This document shows, in pieces, positions 44,531-55,660 of a stretch of 64,000 nucleotides of DNA (position 1 is its first letter; every line of letters begins with the position of its first letter). This stretch comes from Hypericum androsaemum (lineage: Eukaryota > Streptophyta > Magnoliopsida > Malpighiales > Hypericaceae), in assembly GCA_963995505.1 (NCBI GenBank), contig OZ023184.1, positions 8,014,308 to 8,078,307 of the forward strand, given 5' to 3'. The notes below the pieces were generated by a model. It was not told where the DNA came from, did not search any database, and saw only the letters and a list, made by a program, of their open reading frames with translations. A program made the position numbers and the translations under genes.

Positions 44531-45174
44531 TGTTGTTTGTCAGAGGTGTTGTACTTGATTAGGATCTGGTATAGTCGAGGCAAGAGTTGGACTCTTTCTC
44601 CGTAAGACGAGATTGTCCTGTATTCAGTACTTACGGGATGCGGCAATCGTCCCCAAGATACAACGACTAGGATGCTTTCGAGTTCGTAGCACAATGACCC
44701 TCGAAGCTTCAGGCAAACCTTGGATATTCGAAACTTTCTGAGAGAGGGAGAGAGAGCCTATAATTGCTAACGAATGCTTATGCAAGTTGTAGTGGGGTGA
44801 GATGCAAATGAGGGGGAGGGGCCTATTTATAGGCGCTGGATGGAGTAGAGGCAGGCACTTCCGAAGGGGTACGAAGCAATTCCGAGGAGACGCGTTCGTT
44901 CGGCCAGCAGGCAGGCTGCCCTTCAGGTGCCTCTCCAGCCAATTCGTTCGTGGCTCTTCGGAGGTCGTAGGCACCCCTTTGGCTGGCAGGCAGCACACTC
45001 GCGTCCCTTCGGTGTTCTGGGAGTTTCTGGATTCGCCTAAGCGCCCTTTAGGTTCGCTCGTAACCTTTCGACCTTCTGGAAGTCTCCAGGACATTCCAAT
45101 CCTTCGTGACCCGTCCAGAATTTGCCAAAATTAAAGGCTCCTCAGCTCCTCGCGACGATGCGCACGTGCCAAGT
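44531..45174 (-). repeat. 5' LTR of the copia element, first part
   Basis: Matches 39110 onwards until the gypsy insertion at 45175. The TATA box on the minus strand is at about 44825-44835. The remaining LTR part is 50357-50626. Confidence 0.92.
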
Positions 45175-45983
45175 TGATGTGAACACGTCCACTATGGAGC
45201 TATAAGGCCCGCAACCAGTTCGAGTTCCACTTGGACCAATTACAAGAGCAAGAGCAAAGACGTTGCACGCTGAGCTCAATGGATTAATTCAAGGGATTTG
45301 GACTACAACCAGTTCGTGCAAGCCCGTGGACGTTCAAGGAGCCCATGCAAAGCCCATGCACGTGATTGGAGTTATTTTGGACGCATCCTTTTCAGACTTT
45401 GAGTAGGAAATTATATCCTTTAGGAATAAGGCATGCGTATTAGACTTCCTAAAGGAGTAGAATTCGTTTCTTGTTTAGTTTTCCTAAATTCCAGCCAAGT
45501 TTCCTACTTTTTAGGAATAAGAGTTATCCAATAGTGGATAATGATTGTGTTTTTCAATTATTAGGATAAATATTCGTTTTAAGCCTAGTTTAGGTAGTTG
45601 GATAAGTTTGAAGCTCTTCAGAACTTATCTTGTTGACTTTGGAGTCTAACCAAGTCAGTTGTAACCTCTATTTAAAGGAGGCCACGAATTCAATAAAGGA
45701 GACATCTTTTGGCATAAGAAAATTCGTGAGTCTTTGATACTCTTGTTGTTCTTGCGGGCTGGATTGCTTAGCTGGGGCATTTATACTTATCAAGCAGAAT
45801 TCCCCATCTCCGTTTGTGGCGTATTCGATTTCAAGATCAAGGTTCGCGTTCTCACCATTGCTACGGGTCAAAGTTAACCAACACTAAGGTTCGGTGCAAG
45901 GCGCAAAGCGACGGGTCAAGATCAACCATCATCCTAGAGTAGACGATCCGAGTTGGTGCGAGTTCCTGACGGGATTCATATCA
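45175..45983 (+). repeat. 5' LTR of the young gypsy element
   Basis: Begins TGATGTGAACACG and ends TTCATATCA. Transcription signals lie around TCTATTTAAAGGAGG (about 45667). It also contains the copy of the pol C-terminal codons found in the 3' LTR. Confidence 0.95.
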
Positions 45984-46003
45984 TTTGGTATCAGAGCTTA
46001 GGC

Positions 46004-46625
46004 TCTACTTCAGATCATCTATCTTTAAATTTCATTTTTTATCATTAGTTTTTAGTTCGTTATTCTTATTGTATTCTCTGTTGGAGAAAGAAAAAAAAAT
46101 AAAAAAAAGAGGCAAAAAAGATTCCGAAAAAAAAGAAAGATAGAGAAGAAGGCAGCCAAGAAAAGAAGAAGAAAGAAGGCTGAAAAAAAAATCAAAAAAA
46201 GAAAAGTTGAAAGTAGAAAAAAAGAGAATCTGCAAGAATGTCTTATAACTACTCAAGAAGATCCTTTGAAGGTGTTGCACCATTGGTTGGTGATCGACAC
46301 ACGTTTATGGATGCCCTTCTTAGTGGGATGAGGCATATAATGAGAACGGAGGTCAAGAAGCTCAGCGAAAAGGTGGACCGGATAGTGTGCAAACTAAAAA
46401 GGAAAACAAGTCTAATGCTCCTATGATTGCTAACTGATGCGAACGGAGAAAGAAAAAAACTAATGCTCTACTTCAGAACAAAGCTAGGCTCTACTTCAGA
46501 TCATCTATCTTTAAATTTCGTTTTTATTTTCATTAGTTTTCAATTATTGTTCTTATTTTATTCTGAGTTGGAGAAAGAAAAAAAAATAAAAAAAGAGGAA
46601 AAAAATTCCGAAAAAAAAGAAAGTG
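46004..46625. repeat. Duplicated A-rich leader where gag should be
   Basis: A segment of about 135 bp starting GGCTCTACTTCAGATCATC (46010-46147) recurs at 46490-46625. Between them is a 62-codon frame (46238-46426) without gag motifs. The duplication and missing gag suggest a recombination event that removed gag and protease. Confidence 0.8.
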
Positions 46626-49600
46626 ATGAGAAAAAGAAGAGTGACCAAAAGAAAAGAATTGAGCGGAGAGAAGAAGCCGAAAAAAAGAAAGGAAAAACGG
46701 CCAATGAAGAGAAAGAGCTTGAGAGAGCAAAAGAAGTCGGAAAAACAGAAATTAAAACGGCCAATGAGAGAAAAACCGAGGGGTGGAAAAGGAGTTTTTA
46801 TGTGGGAGCAAGTGATATCAAGCAAGCATGTTTTGACAAAAAGCCAATGATCGTACTTATGTACAAGGAGGCATTTTTAAACACTAACGAACTTGAACCA
46901 CACTTGCCTAGTATGGTTGTTTCCCTTTTACAGGACTACGAGGATGTTTTCCCCAACGAGCTACCATCAGGATTACCACCTATCCGAGGGATTGAGCACC
47001 AAATTGACTTGGTTCCGGGAGCTGCTATACCTAATCGTCCCGCATATAGGAGCAATCCGGAGGAAACAAAGGAACTTGAGCGACAAGTCAACGAGCTATT
47101 GGAGAAAGGGTACGTGAGAGAGAGCATGAGTCCTTGTGCCGTGCCAGTCCTACTCGTGCCTAAGAAGGATGGATCATGGAGGATGTGTGTTGATTGTCGA
47201 GCAGTCAACAACATAACGGTAAAATATCGTCACCCTATTCCTCGTTTAGATGACATATTAGATGAGCTGTATGGATCGAGCATGTTTTCTAAAATTGACT
47301 TAAAGAGTGGTTATCATCAAATTAGAATGAAAGAAGGAGATGAGTGGAAGACAGCCTTTAAAACGAAATATAGATTATATGAATGGATGGTCATGCCATT
47401 CGGTCTATCTAATGCTCCTAGTACATTTATGCGGCTCATGAATCATGTTTTACGTCCATTTATTGGCAAATTTGTAGTCGTTTATTTTGATGATATACTT
47501 GTTTATAGCAAGAGCATGGAGGATCACATGGAACATTTGAAATCTGTCCTAAATGCACTTAGAAAGGAACAATTGTTTGCTAACTTAAAGAAGTGCACCT
47601 TTTGCACAGATAAGCTTGTCTTCTTGGGTTTTGTTGTTAGTGCTAAAGGAATACAGGTTGATGAAGAAAAGATACGTGCAATTCGAGATTGGCCAAGTCC
47701 CACGAGCGTTGCTAAAGTCCGAAGTTTCCATGGATTAGCTAGTTTCTACAGGAGATTTGTGAAAGATTTTAGTAGTTTAGCCGCACCACTTACTGAAGTA
47801 ATCAAGAAGAACGTTGGTTTTAGCTGGGGTGAAGCTCAAGAGAAAGCGTTTCAGCTCATCAAGGAGAAGTTGACGAATGCCCCTTTATTATCGTTACCTA
47901 ACTTTTCTAAAGCATTTGAAGTTGAGTGTGATGCTTCAGGTGTTGGAATAGGCGCTGTGCTCATGCAAGAAGGACGACCAATTGCTTACTTTAGTGAAAA
48001 GCTAAGCGGAGCAGCCTTGAATTACCCAACTTACGACAAGGAATTGTATGCATTGGTTCGGACATTGGAGACATGGCAACACTACTTATGGCCCAAGGAA
48101 TTTGTGATTCATACTGACCATGAATCTTTGAAGCACTTAAAGGGTCAACACAAGCTGAATAAAAGGCATGCACGATGGATTGAATTTATTGAGACGTTTC
48201 CTTATGTCATACGCTATAAGCAAGGTAAGGAAAACGTAGTAGCTGATGCACTGTCACGAAGGTATGCTTTGATTTCAACTCTTGATGCAAAATTACTTGG
48301 TTTTGAATGCATTAAAGAGTTATACGCTGAGGATACTGACTTAGGTGATTTATTTCGTGAAACCGAGAGGAGTGCGTCTGGTAAGTTCTTTCGGAATGAA
48401 GGGTATTTATTTCGTGAGAATAAGCTTTGTGTGCCTAATTGTTCCTTGCGAGAATTGTTGATACAAGAGGCACATGGAGGCGGATTAATGGGACATTTTG
48501 GGATAGCAAAGACTTTAGCAATTCTACAAGAGCACTTCCACTGGCCGCACATGAAGCGCGACATTGAGAGAATTTGTGGACGTTGCATCACTTGCAAGCA
48601 AGCTAAGTCTAAGGTAAAACCCCACGGTTTGTACACTTCCCTACCTATACCTAGTGAGCCTTGGATTGATATTTCTATGGACTTTGTGTTAGGACTTCCT
48701 AGGACTAAACGTGGTAGAGATTCAATTTTTGTCGTGGTGGATAGGTTTTCTAAGATGGCACATTTTATTCCATGTCATAAAACAGATGATGCCTCGCATA
48801 TTGCTGATTTGTTCTTTCGGGAAGTAGTAAGATTGCATGGCATGCCTAGGACAATCATTTCAGATAGAGATACTAAGTTCTTAAGCTACTTTTGGAAGAC
48901 TTTGTGGTGTAAGTTAGGTACCAAGTTATTATTTTCTACTACTTGTCATCCACAAACTGATGGGCAAACAGAAGTTGTGAACAGGACTTTATCTACGTTG
49001 TTAAGAGCACTCATTAAGCATAACATTAAAACTTGGGAAGATTGTTTGCCACATGTTGAGTTTGCTTATAATCGGTCTGTTCATTCTGCTACTCAATTCT
49101 CACCATTTGAACTTGTGTATGGGTTTAATCCGCTAACCCCACTAGATTTATCACCTTTGCCTTCGAATGAGTATGTTAACTTAGATGGCAAGAAGAAGGC
49201 TGAATTTGTCAAGCAGATGCATGAGAAGGCGAGAATGAACATTCAGAAACGAACGGAGCACTACGCAAGGCAAGCGAATAAAGAGCGACACAAAGTTGTC
49301 TTTGAGCCTGGTGATTGGGTTTGGTTGCATATGAGGAAGGAGCGTTTTCCCGCACAACGACGTTCAAAGTTGCTACCTCGTGGGGATGGTCCCTTCCAAG
49401 TTTTAGAGCGCATCAATGACAATGCTTATAAGCTTGACCTGCCCGGTGAGTATAATGTAAGTGCTTCTTTTAATGTTGCTGACTTAAGCCCGTTTGATGT
49501 AGGTGAAGATTTGAGGGCAAATCCTTTTCAAGAGAGGGGGAATGATGTGAACACGTCCACTATGGAGCTACAAGGCCCGCAACCAGTTCGAGTTCCACTT

Positions 49601-49774
49601 GGACCAATTACAAGAGCAAGAGCAAAGACGTTGCACGCTGAGCTCAATGGATTAATTCAAGGGATTTGGACTACAACCAGTTCGTGCAAGCCCGTGGACG
49701 TTCAAGGAGCCCATGCAAAGCCCATGCACGTGATTGGAGTTATTTTGGACGCATCCTTTTCAGACTTTGAGTAG
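46427..49774 (+). CDS. Gypsy Pol polyprotein: reverse transcriptase, RNase H, integrase
   Basis: An uninterrupted frame of 1115 codons from a TTG; the first ATG is near 46463, so the true start is uncertain, and the first 110 residues are low-complexity K/E. RT blocks: [45 protein letters not shown] and catalytic [10 protein letters not shown] (47478-47507). RNase [42 protein letters not shown]. Integrase: HHCC zinc finger (GHFGIAKT...[11 protein letters not shown]), DDE core ([29 protein letters not shown]) and GPY-like [17 protein letters not shown]. No protease precedes it and no chromodomain follows. The last 77 codons lie inside the 3' LTR and include GPITRARAK, reminiscent of the CR motif of CRM-type chromoviruses. 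Confidence 0.9.
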   Translation: MLTDANGERKKLMLYFRTKLGSTSDHLSLNFVFIFISFQLLFLFYSELEKEKKIKKEEKNSEKKESDEKKKSDQKKRIERREEAEKKKGKTANEEKELERAKEVGKTEIKTANERKTEGWKRSFYVGASDIKQACFDKKPMIVLMYKEAFLNTNELEPHLPSMVVSLLQDYEDVFPNELPSGLPPIRGIEHQIDLVPGAAIPNRPAYRSNPEETKELERQVNELLEKGYVRESMSPCAVPVLLVPKKDGSWRMCVDCRAVNNITVKYRHPIPRLDDILDELYGSSMFSKIDLKSGYHQIRMKEGDEWKTAFKTKYRLYEWMVMPFGLSNAPSTFMRLMNHVLRPFIGKFVVVYFDDILVYSKSMEDHMEHLKSVLNALRKEQLFANLKKCTFCTDKLVFLGFVVSAKGIQVDEEKIRAIRDWPSPTSVAKVRSFHGLASFYRRFVKDFSSLAAPLTEVIKKNVGFSWGEAQEKAFQLIKEKLTNAPLLSLPNFSKAFEVECDASGVGIGAVLMQEGRPIAYFSEKLSGAALNYPTYDKELYALVRTLETWQHYLWPKEFVIHTDHESLKHLKGQHKLNKRHARWIEFIETFPYVIRYKQGKENVVADALSRRYALISTLDAKLLGFECIKELYAEDTDLGDLFRETERSASGKFFRNEGYLFRENKLCVPNCSLRELLIQEAHGGGLMGHFGIAKTLAILQEHFHWPHMKRDIERICGRCITCKQAKSKVKPHGLYTSLPIPSEPWIDISMDFVLGLPRTKRGRDSIFVVVDRFSKMAHFIPCHKTDDASHIADLFFREVVRLHGMPRTIISDRDTKFLSYFWKTLWCKLGTKLLFSTTCHPQTDGQTEVVNRTLSTLLRALIKHNIKTWEDCLPHVEFAYNRSVHSATQFSPFELVYGFNPLTPLDLSPLPSNEYVNLDGKKKAEFVKQMHEKARMNIQKRTEHYARQANKERHKVVFEPGDWVWLHMRKERFPAQRRSKLLPRGDGPFQVLERINDNAYKLDLPGEYNVSASFNVADLSPFDVGEDLRANPFQERGNDVNTSTMELQGPQPVRVPLGPITRARAKTLHAELNGLIQGIWTTTSSCKPVDVQGAHAKPMHVIGVILDASFSDFE

Positions 49775-50351
49775 GAAATTATATCCTTTAGGAATAAGGC
49801 ATGCGTATTAGACTTCCTAAAGGAGTAGAATTCGTTTCTTGTTTAGTTTTCCTAAATTCCAGCCAAGTTTCCTACTTTTTAGGAATAAGAGTTATCCAAT
49901 AGTGGATAATGATTGTGTTTTTCAATTATTAGGATAAATATTCGTTTTAAGCCTAGTTTAGGTAGTTGGATAAGTTTGAAGCTCTTCAGAACTTATCTTG
50001 TTGACTTTGGAGTCTAACCAAGTCAGTTGTAACCTCTATTTAAAAGAGGCCACGAATTCAATAAAGGAGACATCTTTTGGCATAAGAAAATTCGTGAGTC
50101 TTTGATACTCTTGTTGTTCTTGCGGGCTGGATTGCTTAGCTGGGGCGTTTATACTTATCAAGCGGAATTTCCCATCTCTGTTTGTGGCGTATTCGATTTC
50201 AAGATCAAGGTTCGCGTTCTCACCATTGCTACGGGTCAAAGTTAACCAACACTAAGGTTCGGTGCAAGGCGCAAAGCGACGGGTCAAGATCAACCATCAT
50301 CCTAGAGTAGACGATCCGAGTTGGTGCGAGTTCCTGACGGGATTCATATCA
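49543..50351 (+). repeat. 3' LTR of the young gypsy element
   Basis: Differs from the 5' LTR at six sites seen by eye, under 1 percent, so the insertion is recent and clearly later than the copia element it disrupts. Confidence 0.95.
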
Positions 50352-50356
50352 CAAGT

Positions 50357-50626
50357 GCGCCACAAAGCGCCCATTACGCCATGCGCACACGCACGTGCGC
50401 GTGCTCGTGATCGGATGGTGTCACGCACCATCCTCGCAAGCAGCCTCGGTCAGCTCTTCAGGTGGAACATTTAATGTTACACCAGCTTGGAGCTTCTCCT
50501 TATAAACAGGAAAAAGTCCCTTACGATTTTCGATGTGGTAATTGTTCTCCCATCCTCAGCTTGAATTTTTCAACTTGAACTTTTTAGTTTGGGCCAAATG
50601 CATTAATTATACATTCAAATCTAACA
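50357..50626 (-). repeat. 5' LTR of the copia element, second part
   Basis: Continues the LTR after the gypsy insertion, matching 39765-40066. The palindrome here has arms GATGGTG and CACCATC around a different centre, so it has diverged from the left LTR. Ends ATCTAACA. Confidence 0.9.
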
Positions 50627-50631
50627 TTATT

Positions 50632-51612
50632 CGCATAGTTGAGGTGAGCTTGGATAGCTTGCATACATCGAGGGTGTTTGCAGATGATGCGGTTCATATG
50701 CTGCCGATGGGGAGAACTGGTCAGTGCGTCTGCTGTTGAACAAACTGGTCAAGAGGAAGTTCTGATGCCTTTTTCTGATAAAGATAAGACTATTCAATTA
50801 ACTCTGACGAGATCAAGCTCATGGCAGAAGAAACCCACGAACAAGGTACTTGCCCTCGAGATGATCCTGGTGCGAGATGTGAAAATCAAGACGCAACACA
50901 ACCAATCGTAGAAACACCTCTTTCGCCATTGGTAGACCGTTTTGAAGTTCGTGATCAGTCAAGAGAGCGAGCTACCAAAGCTTAGAATTTGGCTTCATAT
51001 ATGAGATTCACTTGGGAGGAAGACACAAATTATCCTCCAACGGATCAAAGATGCGATATTGTTTTTCCCTTTTAGTGTAATTAGGGATCAACATTTCAGA
51101 GTTGATAGGATTGTGAGGTTATTTTTTGGCAATTGTACGAGATAACATTTATTATTGTTTAATTGTAATATATAGATATCTAATACTGTACATATGATAA
51201 TATAATTATTTTTGGCATTTTTTTTAGAATTAATACAATTTTATTTATAAAAAAACTCTTATTCGCTTAATGTTATACAACTATATGCAAACTTAAGTCC
51301 GATTAACTTGAAATACTCGCAGTACATTATATAACTTTCATTTCGTTTATATAACTTTAGTTTGGCGATGCAGCCGACATGACTGGAGCATTGGCGAATA
51401 AAATTTTGCAGTTTTACGTCACGTGTCGAATACTGGCCGTCTTTACTTGAAGCTTGAACGTGACACACCGGACCTCGCGTCACCCACCAATTCCAAGTTG
51501 CCCACTTTTCGCCTCTTTTTTTTTTCAAAGAAAAAAATAACTTTAGTATCATGTGATATTACAAAAAATTATATGAGTATTCTGTGGTTTAAATACATCA
51601 TAAGAGAAAGGT
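50632..51612. other. Gene-like remnant at 50640-51010, otherwise AT-rich
   Basis: The first 370 bases have coding-like composition (VFADDAVHMLP; PIVETPLSPLVDRFEVRD in another frame) broken by stops. I could not assign a family. The rest is AT-rich. Confidence 0.4.
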
Positions 51613-52100
51613 TGTGATATCCGTTCATTTTATTTTAAGAAAGACTTGAGTGATATGATTGTACTATCAACATCATCAATGTGCACCTCTTTTTGACAAA
51701 TACCATGAGAAAACTTAACTTGTTTCTGACCCGTGAAAACAATCGATCAAATATCGGAGCATTATAAATGGTATCAGAGCAGGACCTCTACTAGTATGGT
51801 GTGGTTCGGGGATGAGCCAAGAGGAAGCTAGTGGACATAAGCGAACGAGACCAAGAGGGCGGAGAGTGATCGTCAGTGTGAGAGTACACACGCAATGAGA
51901 ATCTCCATGCAAATATTCTAGGCGTGACAAGGACGTCGTGTATTTAAGGAGGGCAAATGTGATATCTCGTTCAAAATATGTTAAGAAAGACTTAAGTGAT
52001 TTGATTGTATTCTCAGAGTATGTGTAAGTAGGGACAAAACACACTGGAAAAAATTCATATTGGTTTGTGAAAATAATCGTTCAGATCTCGAGGCATTACA
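51613..52100 (+). mobile_element. TRIM, family 2
   Basis: Diverged LTRs of about 150 bp (51613-51767 and 51958-52100) begin TGTGATATC and share AAGAAAGACTT.AGTGAT.TGATTGTA. The primer site TGGTATCAGAGCAGGACC is at 51769. The polypurine tract AAGGAGGGCAAA precedes the second LTR. No clean target duplication was found. The interior is 190 bp, noncoding. Confidence 0.82.
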
Positions 52101-52237
52101 TTGATAGTGTAATATATTGAGCCCATATTTATCAAATTATCTAGTCGTAGTTTTCTTTCTGTTAGTTACACAATCGAACGAACAGACGAGTGATAGACCA
52201 AGACAAGCATTTGTTAAAACTTCGATTAAGTAAGACA

Positions 52238-53331
52238 ATCAATCTTTTTGAATTTTGCCAAAAATATCATGTATAGTATCTCTGTCTAGACTTATAGAAA
52301 GAGCCTTTGCTCCTTGTGGGCTTTTACTTATTTACTCTTACCTTCTTCCTCTTCCGTTCTCCACCTTCCTTGGCTTCCCCCCTCCTTCTTCCTCACCTCA
52401 CCCACCCTTCTCATCACTTTAGAGGTGCCATTCCTTTTTTTTTGCTCTTTTTTTGCCCTTTTCTTCATCCCTCACCCTCTCCCAGCGACCACCTCTCGAC
52501 CACCTCGCCTAGTTCCATTGACCATCTCTTGTACCAGTCCCATCGACCACCTAGCACCCTGTCAACTCCCGCTTTCGGCATGTTCATCAGCATAGTTCCT
52601 AACCGACCCTAGCATCCAGTAGCCCAGTCGTCTTCCAGTCTGTTCTGACCGAGACTCAGCCTCGTGCCACCGATTGTGATCTGAACTCGTCGTCCGACCG
52701 AGCCCCGACCTAGCCACTGTATAAAGTTTCTTTAAGTCTCTATAGGGTCTGGCTCTATCTCTCGCAAGCGAGTGGAGGTTTCCGGTCGTTTCAGAAAGAG
52801 TTGGTCATTGTAGACTCCCCGAATGACCTTTACTACTTTCTTTAGCTGCTATTCACTTGTTTATTTTTAGTCCATTCTAGTTATGCTTTGTTTTGTGTTG
52901 CTACGTTTACTCCGGATGGCCTTTAATCTTGTTGTCTATGTCTTGTTATATTTTTCCTAAATCCTCATTGTTTGGTGATTTATTTGGGTTGTGTTTATTT
53001 TCGGCTAGTTATTTTGTTTTTTTTTTTTGGAATCAGCTTTGGCTTGATCTAAAAACCGAGCGGATCTTAATACCTGATTCAAGTGGATAACGTTATCTCG
53101 ATTGAACTTGTTCGATAGTGGCTCTCATTTACGTGCATCTTGTATGCATTCAAATGCCCACTAGATTGCATCTTCGATGCATCTTGTTCGTCCTTCGCTT
53201 CCACCTACGCCACTCTGTTGTCTTCAGTTTGATATATATTTTATGTTTCGTGTACGTTGTCTATGTTTTTCTTTTTTCAGTATTGTAACCCTTTTATTAA
53301 TATCAAGCTTTGCACCATCCTTCTAAAAAAA
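52238..53331 (+). mobile_element. 5'-truncated LINE 3' end
   Basis: The target duplication ATTAAGTAAGACA (52225-52237 and 53332-53344) flanks it. It ends ATTGTAACCCTTTTATTAAT...CTAAAAAAA, like the LINE at 3500-3751, and shares GATTCAAGTGGATAACGTTATCTC with the TRIM insertion site there. It has no RT part. Confidence 0.85.
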
Positions 53332-53344
53332 ATTAAGTAAGACA

Positions 53345-53775
53345 CATATTAAACATAATATTTTATTATTTTGTCACATTTGCATCGAAGTCAAATATTA
53401 GATGCAATATTCAAGAATCAAGATCAGGTATGGAGGATGTATCTCTATCCTAATAAAGAGCCTTTTTTTTTTTGGGAAATTAAAGGCCGCTAACTAATAA
53501 TTGCCATCTTCCATACACACACATATATGTATATATAGCTCTGAAAAATATTTAAAAAAATTAGTTTATTTTGGTGTATCTTTTTGCTCACAAAAAAGTT
53601 TCCTTATATCTATGTTTTTATTAGTCATCTGTGATGCATTAGGAAGAGCCACCTCTATTAAAAATTTATACATAGTAACTTTTTATTCATTCACTTAGAA
53701 CTAACTTACCAATTACACTTAACTTTCATTGATAATTCAATTGACATAATATCGACTCAATTTTAAATTAAACGA
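53345..53775. other. AT-rich, no gene seen
   Basis: No coding or repeat feature recognised. Confidence 0.55.
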
Positions 53776-54314
53776 TCTAGTAAATATTTAGATATTGGCT
53801 TGACCCTCTTACTCTTTTCTTGCACTTTCTCCAAATTAATTGCATGATAGAAAAATTTTCAAAAAGGTGACCAAATAAAACGTCAAGAATCAACATCAAT
53901 TGAAGGATTAAGATTATATCATCCATGAGACTCATCATTAGAGCATTAGCAATTTTAGACAAGACGACCACAATCACCAAAAGATTATATCATCCACGGA
54001 GCTAATGTAGAACAAAAAAATTATGAGATTAATCAATTCTCTAAATCTTTGGTCACAGTCCCCGAACCATCCTACACACGCCACTTGTCTTGAGGAAAAA
54101 TCTTTTGCTTCCTTTCATCAACCACTTCTGTTTACTGGCGCTAGATCTCAAGAAGTTTATCAAACACAAAAAATAATAATAATTAAGATTTTAGTATAAT
54201 TAAAAATTAAAATATTAAGATATTTCTCACCATCAATCTTTTCAATTCGTTGCTCTTTGAGTGAAACATGTTGTACATGAGTTCAGAAAGAAAACTTGGT
54301 AACAATAAATTATT

Positions 54315-55660
54315 GAAAAAATTACGCTCAGGTCCCGGTAGTTTGGCGTCCCTCTCTCTGGGGTCCCTGCATTTCCGAAATCGTTCCTGACGTCCCCGAA
54401 GTTTGGTTTTATCAACTCTCGGGTCCCTGACGACTCTTTTTTTCATTTTTGGTCATGGAAATGACCAAAATATCCTTAAACAAAAAATAAAAAATTTACC
54501 TTCTCCAACCTTTGAAAAAAATACCAACCACAAAAAATAAACCCAAAAATAAGATCAAACTAACCAAAATCAAGAACACAACCAAGAACATTAAGAACAA
54601 AAAAAACTCAGATTAAAATTAAAGGAAGTGCTCGACGACTCTCTTCTCCGGCCAACCTTCAATCTCAATTCTGACTTCTCCGACATCGACAAAAAATTGG
54701 TCCACCATGAACGCTGTCGTCGACCTTCTCCGACCCCGATTCTGGAAAGGGCCATACACCGTTGTTGACCTTGCCCAGTTCCTTTCAACGCTGTAGTCCC
54801 GCCGATGCCATCCCCTTGCTCTTCGTCATTCAGAACATCCACGCGGTCAGAGAGGGAGAACAGAGAGGGATGGAGGGAGAACTGGTCGAGCACCTTCTCC
54901 TTGCTCTTAACCGCTGCCACGCGGTCCTTGTCCGGCCGCCGCTTCTTCGTCTCTGGAGGCTAGGGTCGTGGTGGGCTAGGGTTTAATTTAGGACTGGTTT
55001 GCAAAAGTCCGGGCACCACTTCTTTGCTTCTTCACCCCGCTTTCGTCTTCCCCGAGCTGGAAGTCATCGGGAAATGGCAGCGGTTGGTTTAGATTCGAAT
55101 TGTAGAAGCCGATTCATTATTAAACTAAGGAATTATGGGAAATTTGTAATTAGGCTTAGGGTTAGGGAGCTTGAGATGAGAACGTGGGTTGCTTCTTGAT
55201 GCCGAAAATAGTGACAGAGTTGGGTTCCTTTTTATCTGATTCTGTTAGATTTTTTTATTCTGTTAGAATTATCATCATGATCGAACGTGTCCGCGTGCTT
55301 GGATCTGTACTGAATTTGGGTTTTAAGCTGACTTCTTGCTTCTGATTTCGGTGAAGGTTTGTTTGGTCATATAATTGAGTATTTTTGTTGTTGTTGTTGT
55401 TGTTATTCTTGATGTTCTTGATTTTGGTTAGTTTGATCTTATTTTTTTGTTAGTTTTTTGTTGTTGGTGTTATTGGCCAAAGGTTGAAGAAGGTAATTTT
55501 TTATTTTTTGTTTAAGGGTATTTTGGTCATTTCTATGACCAAAAATGAAAAAAGAGCCGTCAGGGACCCGAGAGTTGATAAAACCAAACTTCGGAGACGT
55601 CAGGAACGATTTCGGAAATGAAGGGACACCAGAAAAATAAGATCTGAACGTAATTTTCCC
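54315..55660. mobile_element. Mutator-like nonautonomous element, possible Pack-MULE
   Basis: 9-bp target duplication TAAATTATT (54306-54314 and 55661-55669). Inverted repeats of about 200 bp start GAAAAAATTACGCTCAGG and (right, reverse complement) GGGAAAATTACGTTCAGA. The interior 54590-55200 is GC-richer and gene-like, with frames on both strands, but no transposase and no recognised protein. It may be captured host sequence. Confidence 0.87.

Larger units (their letters stand above)
45175..50351 (+). mobile_element. Ty3/gypsy element, young, pol-only
   Basis: 809-bp LTRs (45175-45983 and 49543-50351) differ at only six positions by eye. The target duplication CAAGT is at 45170-45174 and 50352-50356. 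The primer site TGGTATCAGAGC (tRNA-Met) is at 45986-45997, and the polypurine tract AAGAGAGGGGGAA at 49530-49542. The interior has an intact RT-RNase H-integrase frame but no Gag or protease, so it could not move alone. Confidence 0.95.
39110..50626 (-). mobile_element. Ty1/copia element, decayed, right LTR split by a gypsy element
   Basis: The left LTR is 39110-40066; the right LTR is 44531-45174 plus 50357-50626. The target duplication TTATT is at 39105-39109 and 50627-50631. Domain order on the minus strand is gag, protease, integrase, reverse transcriptase, RNase H, the copia order. A polypurine tract (minus strand TGTGGGGGAT) abuts the left LTR. Several stops and frameshifts make it inactive. 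The primer position does not match a tRNA 3' end (see 44515-44528). Confidence 0.93.

Noticed and set aside
45668..45871. Minus-strand frame repeated at 50036-50239
   Set aside because: Same reason: it is LTR sequence, antisense to the element, and matches no family.
51259..51552. 97-codon minus-strand frame
   Set aside because: AT-rich flank without homology or coding features.
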